This document shows, one piece after another, positions 16,326-24,729 of a DNA stretch of 64,000 nucleotides. The notes beneath the pieces were generated by a model that saw only the letters and a program-made list of their open reading frames with translations, was not told the DNA's origin and did not search any database. How positions within the stretch are numbered: the stretch's first letter is position 1; each line of letters opens with the position of its first letter. Source of the stretch: Actinocatenispora sp963815125 (lineage in GTDB: Bacteria; Actinomycetota; Actinomycetes; Mycobacteriales; Micromonosporaceae). The stretch covers positions 124,001-188,000 of the forward strand of contig CAWFFM010000001.1 in assembly GCA_963815125.1 (NCBI GenBank), written 5' to 3'. A program made the position numbers and the translations under genes.

Positions 16326-16733
16326 ATGGGTATTGCGAGTCTCTACCTCGGCCGGGTGGCCGACAATCCGATGCGCGAGTACACGCTCGACGGGGCGCCG
16401 CTGGCCCGGTTCGTACTGTGCTGCCCCGCTGACGGCGGTGACGGCCGGCCCTCGTTCGGGGAACCGCCGACGGAGCCCGACGAGGTGCACATCGCCGTGG
16501 AGACCAGTGGTGAGTTGGCCGACCTGGCCCTGCGCAACCTGCGCCGGGGTGACCAGGTGCTGGTGTTCGGTGGGCTGGCCACCAGCCCGCCCGATCCCGG
16601 CCGCCGTGGCGCCACCGACCTGTATGTCCGGGCACAGCACATCGGACTGGAGGTCACCACCGACGGCTGGCATCGCGAGCCGGAGGCGCCGGCACCGGTG
16701 AGTACCGGGTCGCATCCGGAGTTCCACTGGTAG
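16326..16733 (+). CDS. Single-stranded-DNA-binding-like (OB-fold) protein
   Basis: Protein of 135 residues. The stretch GIASLYLGRVADNPMREYTLDGAPLARFVL and the later LADLALRNLRRGDQVLVFGGL follow the SSB OB-fold pattern (variable start, then LxxGxxVxVxG). It lacks the acidic Gly-rich C-terminal tail of a canonical SSB, ending GSHPEFHW, so it is a paralogue rather than the main replication SSB. ATG 16326 lies behind a G-rich CCGGGGGGTGCG. It precedes proB in the same direction by 56 bases. The function of the short paralogue is unknown. Confidence 0.7.
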   Translation: MGIASLYLGRVADNPMREYTLDGAPLARFVLCCPADGGDGRPSFGEPPTEPDEVHIAVETSGELADLALRNLRRGDQVLVFGGLATSPPDPGRRGATDLYVRAQHIGLEVTTDGWHREPEAPAPVSTGSHPEFHW

Positions 16734-16789
16734 GAGCAGCCGGACACCGGAGACGGTACGAGGTTGCGGTCCGGGTACGGTGCGCCTCG

Positions 16790-17920
16790 ATGGACGCAAC
16801 AGCAAGCTCGCGCGCGACCACCGTACGGTCCGCCCGCTGCATCGTGGTCAAGGTGGGCTCTTCGTCACTGACCACCCGCGCCGGTGGTCTCGACCCGCAC
16901 CGGTTGGACACGCTGGTCGACGAGTTGGCCCGGCGACGGGTCGACGGTACGGAGATCATCCTGGTCTCCTCCGGCGCGATCGCGGCCGGACTGGCCCCGC
17001 TGGGCCTGTCGCACCGGCCCCGTGACCTGGCCACCCAGCAGGCTGCTGCGAGCGTCGGGCAGGTGGCGCTGATCCACCGGTACGCGACCTCGTTCGGCCG
17101 GCACTCCCAGCAGGTCGGGCAGGTGCTGCTCACCGTGGACGAGGTGATCCGGCGCAGCCGGTACCGCAACGCGCTGCGTACCTTGCGTCGGCTGCTCGAC
17201 CTCGGGGTGCTGCCGATCGTCAATGAGAACGACACGGTCGCCACCGAGGAGATCCGGTTCGGTGACAACGACCGGCTGGCGGCGCTGGTGGCCGCGTTGG
17301 TCCGGGCCGACCTGCTGGTGCTGCTCTCCGACGTGGATGCGCTGTACGACGGCGATCCGCGCCAGCCCGGCGCCCGGCGCATCGACCAGATCAGCGGGCC
17401 GGACGAACTGGCCGGGGTACGGCTGGGCAGCGCCGGCCGCGCCGGGGTCGGCACCGGTGGGATGGCCACCAAGGTGGACGCCGCCCGGATCGCCTCCACC
17501 TCCGGGGTCCCGGTGGTGCTGACCGCGGCGGACCGGGCCGGTGACGCGCTCGGCGGTGGCGAGGTCGGCACGTTCTTCCACGCTGCGGCGAGTCGGCCCC
17601 GGCAACGGCTGTTCTGGTTGGCGCACGCGACCACCCCGCTGGGCCGGTTGCACCTGGACGCCGGCGCGGTCCGGGCGGTGGTGGAACGGCGGCTGTCCTT
17701 GCTGCCCGCCGGGGTACACGGGGTGGACGGCACGTTCACCGCCGGCGACCCGGTGGACCTGGTCGACGAGAACGGTCGACCGGTGGCCCGTGGCCTGGTC
17801 AACTACGACGCCACGGAACTTCCCCGACTTCTGGGGCGCAGCACCCGGGACCTGGCCAGCGAACTGGGCGACGAGTACGAGCGTGAGCTGGTGCACCGCG
17901 ACGACCTCGTCGTGCTGTAG
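16790..17920 (+). CDS. proB: Glutamate 5-kinase
   Basis: Cytosolic enzyme of 376 residues, first step of proline synthesis: ATP-dependent phosphorylation of glutamate. The amino-acid-kinase domain starts CIVVKVGSSSLTT and includes VSSGAIAAGL, VNENDTVA, FGDNDRLAALVA and GVGTGGMATKVDAA. The C-terminal PUA domain (about residues 285-370) has GVHGVDGTFTAGDPVDLVDENG and RGLVNYDA. The length matches full-size ProB. Followed 49 bases later by proA. Obg is not immediately upstream as it often is in actinobacteria; an SSB-like gene takes the place. Confidence 0.97.
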   Translation: MDATASSRATTVRSARCIVVKVGSSSLTTRAGGLDPHRLDTLVDELARRRVDGTEIILVSSGAIAAGLAPLGLSHRPRDLATQQAAASVGQVALIHRYATSFGRHSQQVGQVLLTVDEVIRRSRYRNALRTLRRLLDLGVLPIVNENDTVATEEIRFGDNDRLAALVAALVRADLLVLLSDVDALYDGDPRQPGARRIDQISGPDELAGVRLGSAGRAGVGTGGMATKVDAARIASTSGVPVVLTAADRAGDALGGGEVGTFFHAAASRPRQRLFWLAHATTPLGRLHLDAGAVRAVVERRLSLLPAGVHGVDGTFTAGDPVDLVDENGRPVARGLVNYDATELPRLLGRSTRDLASELGDEYERELVHRDDLVVL

Positions 17921-17969
17921 GCCCGCTGGTCCTACTTCCGGCCGGCACCGTACTGACTAGGCTGGAGAC

Positions 17970-19238
17970 ATGTCGGAAGCTGCTGCGGTACACGATGCGG
18001 CGCGTCGCGGTGCGCAGGCCGCCACCGAACTGGCCCTGGCCTCGCGCGCGGTCAAGGACGCCGCGCTGGGCGCGATGGCGGACGCGCTGAGCGCCGCCGC
18101 ACCGGACCTGCTGACCGAGAACCGGTCCGATGTGGACGCTGCGCGGGCGGCCGGTACGGCGGAGGCGATGCTGGACCGCCTGGCGCTGACCCCGGACCGG
18201 ATCGAGGGGATGGCCGACGGGCTGCGTCGGATCGCCGGGCTGCCCGATCCGGTCGGCGAGGTGGTCCGCGGCGGCGTACTACCCAACGGGTTGGAGCTCC
18301 GCCAGGTCCGGGTGCCGTTCGGCGTGGTCGGCATCATCTACGAGGGTCGGCCCAACGTCACCGCGGACGCCGCCGGGCTGACGGTGAAGTCCGGCAATGC
18401 GGTGCTGCTGCGCGGTTCCTCCTCGGCCCGGCATTCCAACGCCGCGATCGTCGCGGTGCTGCGCGACGCGCTGGCGGCCAGCGGCCTGCCCGCCGACGCG
18501 GTGCAGCTCGTACCGGGCGACAGCCATGATTCGGTCAAGCACCTGATGCGCGCGCGGGGCCTGGTGGACGTACTGATCCCGCGGGGTGGCGCGAAGCTGA
18601 TCAGGTCGGTGGTGGAGGAGTCCACCGTGCCGGTGATCGAGACCGGGGTCGGCAACTGCCACGTCTACGTCGACGCTGCCGCCGACGAGGGGATGGCGTT
18701 GGCGATACTGCTCAATGCCAAGACGCAGCGCCCGTCGGTGTGCAACGCGGCCGAGTCGTTGTTGGTGCACGCCGACCGGGCGGACACCTTCCTGCCCCGC
18801 GCGCTACGGGCGCTGCACGGCTCGGGGGTGGTCGTACACGGCGACGCGACGGTGGCCGCGCACGGTGCCGAGGTCGATGTGCCGATAGTGCCGGCCGGTG
18901 ACGACGACTGGGGCACCGAGTACCTGGCTCTGGAGCTGTCCGCCGCGGTGGTCGGGTCGCTGGACGAGGCGGTCGGGCACATCCGCCGGTACGGTTCGGG
19001 GCATTCCGAGGTGATCGTGACCGGCAGCCAGTCGGCGGCCCGCGAGTTCGTCGCCCGGGTGGACGCTGCCGCCGTACTGGTCAACGCCTCGTCCCGGTTC
19101 ACCGACGGTGCCGAGTTCGGCTTCGGCGCGGAGATCGGCATCTCCACCCAGAAGCTGCACGCCCGCGGCCCGATGGGGTTGCCCGAGCTGACCAGTACCA
19201 AGTACGTGGTGGTCGGCGACGGCCACATCCGGACCTGA
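17970..19238 (+). CDS. proA: Glutamate-5-semialdehyde dehydrogenase (gamma-glutamyl phosphate reductase)
   Basis: Cytosolic NADPH-dependent enzyme of 422 residues, second step of proline synthesis, reducing glutamyl 5-phosphate to the semialdehyde. ALDH-superfamily fold; the catalytic Cys258 lies in QRPSVCNAAES. Other ProA marks are VPFGVVGIIYEGRPNVT, LLRGSSSARHSN, ETGVGNCHVYVD and SRFTDGAEFGFGAEIGIST. The ATG is 49 bases after proB, so the pair is probably one operon channelling the unstable phosphate intermediate. Confidence 0.97.
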   Translation: MSEAAAVHDAARRGAQAATELALASRAVKDAALGAMADALSAAAPDLLTENRSDVDAARAAGTAEAMLDRLALTPDRIEGMADGLRRIAGLPDPVGEVVRGGVLPNGLELRQVRVPFGVVGIIYEGRPNVTADAAGLTVKSGNAVLLRGSSSARHSNAAIVAVLRDALAASGLPADAVQLVPGDSHDSVKHLMRARGLVDVLIPRGGAKLIRSVVEESTVPVIETGVGNCHVYVDAAADEGMALAILLNAKTQRPSVCNAAESLLVHADRADTFLPRALRALHGSGVVVHGDATVAAHGAEVDVPIVPAGDDDWGTEYLALELSAAVVGSLDEAVGHIRRYGSGHSEVIVTGSQSAAREFVARVDAAAVLVNASSRFTDGAEFGFGAEIGISTQKLHARGPMGLPELTSTKYVVVGDGHIRT

Positions 19239-19258
19239 CGGCGTCGCCGGCCGGGCGG

Positions 19259-19984
19259 TCAGCGGGTGGTCCACGCGCCCCCGTCGACGTGCAGTACCTG
19301 GCCGGTCAGGTGCCGTGCGTCCGGAGAGGCCAGGAACGCGATCACGCCGGCCACGTCGGCGGGATCACCGGGCCGGCCCACCGCCGTCTGCGACACCAGG
19401 GTGCCGCGTCGCTGATCGGTCAGCCTGTCCCGGAAGAACTCGGTGTCGGCGATGTAGCCGCAGGACACCACGTTGGCGGTGATGTCCCGGGGACCGAGCT
19501 GGCCGGCCAGGCCGATGTTCCAGGCGGCGAGCGCGGCCTTGGCGGCACCGTACGCCCCGGCGCCCTTCTCCGCCGCGATGGAACCGATGCCGATGACCGC
19601 GCCGCCGGTGGCCAATCGGTCGTCCAGGGCGGCGGTGGTCAGTACGGCGCTGAGTACGTTGCCGTCCAGGTTGGCCCGCCAGTTGGCGGCGAGCTGGTGC
19701 AGGTCGTCGGGGTCGGCGCGGTCGAAGTCGGTGTTGCCGCCGGCGTTGTTGACGAGCACGTCGATCCGTTCGGGCAGCTCGGCCAGCGCCGCACCGAGCG
19801 CGTCGGGGTTACTGACGTCGCAGGTCAGGGCCTGTACGCCGAGCTCGTCGGCGGCGTGCGCCAGCACGTCGGCGCGCCGGCCGAGGATGACGACCCGCTC
19901 GCCTGCGGAGGCGAACCGGGCCGCGGCGGCCCGGCCGATGCCGGTGCCGCCACCGGTGATCACGATGGTGCGGGTGTGGGTCAC
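19259..19984 (-). CDS. Short-chain dehydrogenase/reductase
   Basis: Classical SDR of 241 residues. The NAD(P) site is VITGGGTGIGRA, followed by the NNAG motif (LVNNAGGNT). The catalytic Ser lies in GIGSIAAEKGAGAYGAAKAAL, where Tyr and Lys form the YxxxK motif (YGAAK). The C-terminal end GQVLHVDGGAW is typical. The Arg at the end of the first strand (LGRR) suggests NADPH. GTG (19982-19984) follows GGAGGG. Divergent from a MarR gene with a shared palindrome, so probably repressed by that MarR protein; the substrate is unknown. Confidence 0.93.
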   Translation of the reverse strand: MTHTRTIVITGGGTGIGRAAAARFASAGERVVILGRRADVLAHAADELGVQALTCDVSNPDALGAALAELPERIDVLVNNAGGNTDFDRADPDDLHQLAANWRANLDGNVLSAVLTTAALDDRLATGGAVIGIGSIAAEKGAGAYGAAKAALAAWNIGLAGQLGPRDITANVVSCGYIADTEFFRDRLTDQRRGTLVSQTAVGRPGDPADVAGVIAFLASPDARHLTGQVLHVDGGAWTTR

Positions 19985-20001
19985 GGGAATCCCTCCGGAG
20001 C

Positions 20002-20027
20002 GGTTATGTTTAGAGCTAAACATAACC
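20002..20027. promoter_or_regulatory. Perfect palindromic MarR operator
   Basis: GGTTATGTTTAG (20002-20013), two bases AG, then CTAAACATAACC (20016-20027): a perfect 12+12 inverted repeat, strikingly AT-rich. It lies 17 bases before the SDR start and 57 before the MarR start, the expected place for an operator controlling both genes. Confidence 0.85.
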
Positions 20028-20084
20028 TGCGGGTCGGAGCGCGTCCACCGGGGCCGATCGAGCAGGGAAGTCGAGGAGGACAAC

Positions 20085-20621
20085 GTGGACACCGATGCGC
20101 CCTGGCCCGGCGACGCCGGCGAGATCGCGCGTGCCTGGCAGCGCGAACGGCCCGGCACCCCGACCGGGTCGATCGCCGTCGTCACCCGGATCTGGCAGGT
20201 GGGCAAACTGCTCGCCGAGGACCGACGGCGGGTGCTGGCCGAACTGGGCATCGACCGCGGCACCATGGACCTGCTCAGCGTGCTGCGCCGGGCCGGCCCA
20301 CCGTACCGGCTGACCACCCGGGAACTCGCCGACCGCACCCTGGTGACCGCCGGCGCGATCTCCCAGCGGGTGGCGCGCGCCGAAGCGGCCGGACAGGTAC
20401 GTCGGGAGCCGGGCGGACCCGGCCGGCGCGCGGTCAGCGTACAGCTCACCGATGCCGGCCACGCCGAGATCGAGCGCACCGTCGACCGGGTGCTGCGCCG
20501 CGAGACCGAACTTCTCGCCGGGCTGCCGCAACACCAGAGAGAGCTCCTGGCCGAGGCGCTGAGCGGCCTGCTCGACGACCTGTCCGAGCGGCTGGGGCAC
20601 CCGGGTCGTACCGAGATCTGA
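20085..20621 (+). CDS. MarR-family transcriptional regulator
   Basis: Protein of 178 residues with a winged-helix core: MDLLSVLRRAGPPYRLTTRELADRTLVTAGAISQRVARAEAAGQV, then the wing RREPGGPGRRAVSVQLTDAG. Flanking helices give the MarR dimer interface (IAVVTRIWQVGKLLAED and HQRELLAEALSGLLDDL). GTG 20085 follows GAGGAGGACAAC; the frame is open far upstream but the domain begins here. Divergent from the SDR gene; the 26-bp palindrome between them is its probable binding site. Confidence 0.92.
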   Translation: MDTDAPWPGDAGEIARAWQRERPGTPTGSIAVVTRIWQVGKLLAEDRRRVLAELGIDRGTMDLLSVLRRAGPPYRLTTRELADRTLVTAGAISQRVARAEAAGQVRREPGGPGRRAVSVQLTDAGHAEIERTVDRVLRRETELLAGLPQHQRELLAEALSGLLDDLSERLGHPGRTEI

Positions 20622-20689
20622 ACGGTGCTGACCCGAACCGCTCAGCGCGGTGCCGTCACGACGCAGGGGACTCCTGCTCCGTGAGCCCA

Positions 20690-20725
20690 CCGTGCCGGCA
20701 GCACCCCGAGGTGCTGCCGGCACGG
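20690..20725. terminator. Bidirectional terminator hairpin
   Basis: CCGTGCCGGCAGCACC (20690-20705) and GGTGCTGCCGGCACGG (20710-20725) form a perfect 16-bp stem with a 4-base loop, between the converging MarR and glucosidase genes. Confidence 0.9.
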
Positions 20726-20734
20726 ACGGCGGGC

Positions 20735-22366
20735 TCAGGCCAGCCAGGCCGCCGCGTCTCCGGGCAGCAGGCCGTCCGCGGTCAGCGGCACGCTGGTCAG
20801 CAACTGCTCGCCGGCCGGCAGCGGTACCGCGGTGTTCGTGGTGTTCACGAAGCAGGTCAGGCCACCGTCGCGGCGGAAGGCCAGACAGCCGTGCGGCGCG
20901 TCCAGGAACGTCAGCTCACCCTGGAAGCCGTCGTGCTCCCGGCGCAGCGCCAGTGCCTGCCGGTACAGCGAGAGCGTCGATCCGGCAACGTCCTCCTGCG
21001 ATCCGGCGGCCAGCGGACCCCAGCCCGCCGGCATCGGCAGCCAGGTGCCGGCGCCACCCTCGGAGAATCCGTACGGTGGTTCGCCGGGTGCCCACGGTAT
21101 CGGGATCCGGCAGTTGTCCCGGCCCCGCTGGGTGTGTCCGCTGCGCTCCCAGGTCGGGTCGGTCAGCGCCTCGTCCGGCGGTTCCACACTGGGCAGCGAC
21201 AGTTCGTCGCCCTGGTACAGGTACGCCACGCCGGGCAGCGCGAGCTGCAGCAGCGCCGCCGCCCGGCCGCGCCGGGCGCCGACCAGGCCGCCGCCGTAGC
21301 GGGTGACGTGCCGCACGATGTCGTGGTTGGACAGCACCCAGGTGGTCGGTGCGCCGGTGCCGTCGACCGTGGCCAGCGCGGCCTCGATGGTGGCGCGCAG
21401 CTCGTCGGCCCGGAACCGGGACTCCACCATCCGGAAGTCGAAGGCCAGGTGCAGCTCGTCGGGCCGCACGTAGCGGCGGAGCCGCTCGGTCTCGGTCACC
21501 CAGACCTCGCCGACCGCCATCGCTTCCGGGTAGTCGTTGAGTACCTTGCGGATGAACCGGTGGATGTCGTGTACGCCGTCGGCGTCCCAGCGCGGGTCGA
21601 CGATGTCGAGCAGCGCGCGTTCCGCCGCCGAGCCGCCGCCGTTGAGCAGCGCAAGGGACCGCTCGTCGATGTCCGGCAGTCCGGTGGGCTTGGCCATGCC
21701 GTGCGCCACGTCGATCCGGAACCCGTCCACGCCCCGGTCCAGCCAGAACCGGAGAGTCTCCTCCAGATCGGCCCAGACCTCCGGGTTCTCCCAGTTCAGG
21801 TCGGGCTGCTTGGGGTCGAACAGGTGCAGGTACCACTGGCCGGGTGTGCCGTCGGCCTCGGTGACCCGGTCCCAGGCCGACCCACCGAACACGGCCGGCC
21901 AGTTGTTCGGCGGCTCGGCGCCGTCGGGGCCACGGCCGTCGCGGAAGATGTACCGGTCCCGTTCGGCACTGCCCGGCGCGGCCCGTAGCGCCTCGGTGAA
22001 CCAGTCCCGCTCGTCGGAGGAGTGGTTGGGCACCAGATCCACGGTGACCCGGATGCCCCGGGCGTGCGCCTCGCTGATCAGCCGATCGAAGGCGGCCAGA
22101 TCACCGAAGGAGGGGTCCACGTCGCGCGGGTCCGCCACGTCGTAGCCGTGGTCTGCCATCGGGGACGTGTAGAAGGGCGTGATCCAGATGGCGTCCACGC
22201 CGAGCCCGGCAAGGTAGTCCAGCTTGTTCCGGATGCCGTCGAGGTCGCCGATGCCGTCGGCGTTGGAGTCGGCGAAGCTGCGTACGTAGATCTGGTAGAA
22301 CACTGCGTCACGCCACCACTCCCGGCCGGGGACCGGAGGGGGTGGGGTGGTGGGGTCCGTTCCCAC
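20735..22366 (-). CDS. GH13 alpha-glucosidase (oligo-1,6-glucosidase type)
   Basis: Cytosolic protein of 543 residues that hydrolyses alpha-glucosidic bonds in maltose- or isomaltose-type oligosaccharides. The start WWRDAVFYQIYVRSFADSN is typical of the GH13 oligosaccharide branch. Conserved regions are DLVPNHSS (I), GFRIDVAH with nucleophile Asp219 (II), AVGEVWV with Glu287 (III) and LSNHD (IV). The GTG (22364-22366) follows AAAGGAGACAAC. A perfect 14-bp palindrome 19 bases upstream suggests control by a LacI-type repressor that is not encoded next to it. Ends at a strong terminator. Confidence 0.95.
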   Translation of the reverse strand: MGTDPTTPPPPVPGREWWRDAVFYQIYVRSFADSNADGIGDLDGIRNKLDYLAGLGVDAIWITPFYTSPMADHGYDVADPRDVDPSFGDLAAFDRLISEAHARGIRVTVDLVPNHSSDERDWFTEALRAAPGSAERDRYIFRDGRGPDGAEPPNNWPAVFGGSAWDRVTEADGTPGQWYLHLFDPKQPDLNWENPEVWADLEETLRFWLDRGVDGFRIDVAHGMAKPTGLPDIDERSLALLNGGGSAAERALLDIVDPRWDADGVHDIHRFIRKVLNDYPEAMAVGEVWVTETERLRRYVRPDELHLAFDFRMVESRFRADELRATIEAALATVDGTGAPTTWVLSNHDIVRHVTRYGGGLVGARRGRAAALLQLALPGVAYLYQGDELSLPSVEPPDEALTDPTWERSGHTQRGRDNCRIPIPWAPGEPPYGFSEGGAGTWLPMPAGWGPLAAGSQEDVAGSTLSLYRQALALRREHDGFQGELTFLDAPHGCLAFRRDGGLTCFVNTTNTAVPLPAGEQLLTSVPLTADGLLPGDAAAWLA

Positions 22367-22384
22367 GTTGTCTCCTTTGGGGGG

Positions 22385-22398
22385 TTTGAACGTTCAAA
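22385..22398. promoter_or_regulatory. Perfect 14-bp palindrome before the GH13 gene, LacI-type operator
   Basis: TTTGAACGTTCAAA lies 19 bases before the glucosidase start. Its central CG and half-sites have the form of LacI/GalR operators but differ from the TGAACCGGTTCA sites of the sugar ABC operon, so a different repressor is expected. Confidence 0.75.
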
Positions 22399-22442
22399 TC
22401 TCTGCGCGACGGCCTCTGTTCGACGCGCAGGGCACCGAGGGT

Positions 22443-22889
22443 TCAGTCGGGAGAGTTGACCATGAACTGGGCGGCACGTTCCAGGTATGTCCACAGTTCG
22501 GACTCGTACTCGGGGGCCAGGTGCAGACTGTCCACCGCGTGGCGCATGTGTGTCAACCAGGCGTCCCGCTCCCGGCCGCCGATCACGAACGGAGCGTGCC
22601 GCATCCGCAGCCGAGGGTGTCCCCGCTGCTCGGAGTAGGTGCGGGGACCGCCCCAGTATTGCTCCAGGAAGCCACGCAACCGGTCGGCCGCCGGCCCGAG
22701 GTCCTCCTCCGGATACAGCGGCCGCAGGATCGGGTCCTGCGCCACACCCTGGTAGAAGACGTCGACCAGGCGCCGGAACGTGTCCGCGCCGCCGACCGCG
22801 TCGTAGAAGGTCACCGTAGGCTGCTCGGCGGGTACGCCCGCCGAGCCGGTGCTGGAGACCGGAGTGAGGGCAATCGGTTGATCGGACAC
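22443..22889 (-). CDS. Group II truncated hemoglobin
   Basis: Protein of 148 residues with a 2-over-2 globin core from TFYDAVGGADTFRRLVDVFYQGV to the end. The group II pattern is visible: Trp in QYWGGPRTYSEQRGHPRLRMRHAPF, with the proximal His in RMRHAPF, and AWLTHMRHAVD following. It binds heme and O2 or NO in the cytosol; GlbO-type proteins are associated with oxidative or nitrosative stress and respiration. I chose GTG 22887-22889 (VSDQP); upstream residues in the open frame are not globin-like. It shares its direction with the GH13 gene but is separated from it by the operator. Confidence 0.9.
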   Translation of the reverse strand: MSDQPIALTPVSSTGSAGVPAEQPTVTFYDAVGGADTFRRLVDVFYQGVAQDPILRPLYPEEDLGPAADRLRGFLEQYWGGPRTYSEQRGHPRLRMRHAPFVIGGRERDAWLTHMRHAVDSLHLAPEYESELWTYLERAAQFMVNSPD

Positions 22890-22984
22890 GCCTCCATGGT
22901 GCCAGCGGTACCGGGCCTTTCCGCCACCGGCTGGGACCTGGCTCACATCCACCGACCCATGGCGGCCGTCCGGGCCGCCTGCGG

Positions 22985-24634
22985 TCAGGCCGGACCCTGC
23001 CCGGCGATCGCGTTACCCAGCGGCGCCAGATCGACCGTGCCCGACGTGCTGCCCGCGCGCTGCCCGGCGGAGGCCGCCGTGTTCGGTTCCTGCTCGTCGT
23101 GCCGGTCGGGATGCCCGGTGCCCCCGGCCACGGCTGCTGAGCCCTGGCCGCCTGATCCGTCCGGCGGGTCCGCCCGACTCTCGTCGGTCTCCGCATCGGC
23201 GAGGATCTCGTCGTCGCGTCGCCGAGCCTCGATGATGGCTTCGTCGAACGCCTCGGAGCTGGGCCACAACGCGGCCACCGCGGCCATCGTGAGGCTGCCG
23301 ACCAGTGCCCAGAGGCCGACCGTACGGGACACCCCGATGGTGCTGGCCACGGCGCCACCGGCGAGCATCGCGGCGCCCTGGACCAGTTGCAGGCCGCCCT
23401 GCATGACACCGAACGCGCGGGCCCGGTAGCCGTGCGGCAGGGCCTGTACGAACAGCCCGTTCGCCGGCAGGATCACCGACATCGCGAAGCCGGTCACCAT
23501 CGTCAGGGCCAGTACGACCGGCAGCGGTGGATCCGCCAGCGCGGCCACCAGCGACAGGGGCACCAGCATGGCGAGCGGTCGGATCATCCGGCGGCGCACG
23601 CTGGGAGGGATCAGCCGGCCGATCACCACACCGCCGATCACCACGCCGACCGGCCCGGACGCCATGATCAGGCCCTGGGTGATCGACCCGCCGTGCAGTT
23701 CGTGTGCCCATCCGGCGGCCAGCCCCTCCGGGAGCACCGCGAACGCCACCCCGGACAGGATGACGATGGCGATGGACCGCAGGACCCGGCTGCCGAAGAC
23801 CACCGAGAACCCCTCGGCGGTCTCCCGGAGCAGCCGCCCACGGGTGCGCGGATTCGCCACTGCGGGCCGGACCAGGACGTAGCTGGCGATCAGCAGTGCG
23901 GACAGGCCGAAGGTCGCCGCGTCCACCAGCAGCGCCAGCCGGGGATCGACCGCGGAGATCGCGCCGCCGAACACGTAACCGCCGACCTGGGTCGCCTGGG
24001 TGGTCATGCCGTTGATCGACAGACCGAGCACGTACCGGTCGCCGGTCAGCACCATCGGCAGCAGCGCCGAGCGGGTGGAGTCGAACGCCGGGGTGAGCAT
24101 CGCGGCGGCGAACATCAGCACCGGCAGCAGCGCCACCGGGACACCTGGCACCGCGGCGAGTGCGACCAGAGCCATCCGGGCCAGGTCGCAGCCGAGCATC
24201 ACCCGCCGGTACGGATAGCGTTCCGCGAGAGCGACCAGGAACGGCGCCCCGGTCAGCCAGGGCAGGAAGGTGATCGCCAGGCTGGCCGCGGAGACCAGCA
24301 CCGAGTTGGTGATCTGGTACATGAGGGCGGCCAGGGCGATCTTGCCGAGATAGTCGCCGACCGACGACAGTGCGCCCGCGCCGAACAGCGCCCGGAACTC
24401 GGTGACCGCGAAGACCTCACGGTAGGTGGCCGGGTGGTCGTCGGTCGCCTGGCCCGGGTGCGCGTCGGAGCCACCGGACCCTGACCCGGAACCCGACCGA
24501 CCTGGCTGTTCGGACACCGACCCCCGACCCTTCAGCTCCTCCGTGGCTGCTCGTACCAGCCCGAGTCTGCCCGATTGGTGGGCGTATCGGTAGTCCGAAC
24601 GGTGGAGGGTGAACGACGGCGGTCGGCCGGTCAT
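22985..24634 (-). CDS. MFS transporter (macrolide/multidrug efflux-like)
   Basis: Integral membrane protein of about 549 residues. A polar N-terminal tail of about 70 residues precedes 12 helices (FRALFGAGALSSVGDYLGKIALAALMYQ onward, the MefA/Bcr-like entry), and a charged, disordered C-terminal tail of about 90 residues follows. The MFS loop is seen as ERYPYRRVMLG. The start is uncertain: the ATG at 24634 has a TACACT -10-like box ending 7 bases before it, which would give a leaderless mRNA; a GTG at 24517 (VSEQPGRSG) is an alternative. The cargo is unknown; efflux is inferred from family only. Confidence 0.85.
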   Translation of the reverse strand: MTGRPPSFTLHRSDYRYAHQSGRLGLVRAATEELKGRGSVSEQPGRSGSGSGSGGSDAHPGQATDDHPATYREVFAVTEFRALFGAGALSSVGDYLGKIALAALMYQITNSVLVSAASLAITFLPWLTGAPFLVALAERYPYRRVMLGCDLARMALVALAAVPGVPVALLPVLMFAAAMLTPAFDSTRSALLPMVLTGDRYVLGLSINGMTTQATQVGGYVFGGAISAVDPRLALLVDAATFGLSALLIASYVLVRPAVANPRTRGRLLRETAEGFSVVFGSRVLRSIAIVILSGVAFAVLPEGLAAGWAHELHGGSITQGLIMASGPVGVVIGGVVIGRLIPPSVRRRMIRPLAMLVPLSLVAALADPPLPVVLALTMVTGFAMSVILPANGLFVQALPHGYRARAFGVMQGGLQLVQGAAMLAGGAVASTIGVSRTVGLWALVGSLTMAAVAALWPSSEAFDEAIIEARRRDDEILADAETDESRADPPDGSGGQGSAAVAGGTGHPDRHDEQEPNTAASAGQRAGSTSGTVDLAPLGNAIAGQGPA

Positions 24635-24729
24635 CTTACAGAGTGTAGTAACGGTGAGATCAGTTGCGCCGTTTGTCCTGCCTGCCGCAACGTTCTGCAG
24701 CCATAAGGGACGCTTATCGACCCGCTACG

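Noticed and set aside
15945..16805. N-terminal extension of the DsbA-like gene into the SSB region
   Set aside because: The extension is low-complexity and overlaps the SSB-like gene; a GGAGGATAA site marks ATG 15944.
19289..21988. Plus-strand frame of about 900 codons across the SDR, MarR and GH13 region
   Set aside because: Composition-driven shadow; it crosses two real genes on the opposite strand and a terminator and has no recognisable domain.
23387..24484. Gln/His/Arg-rich frame opposite the MFS gene
   Set aside because: The amino-acid composition is that of an antisense frame; the minus-strand frame is a clear 12-helix transporter.
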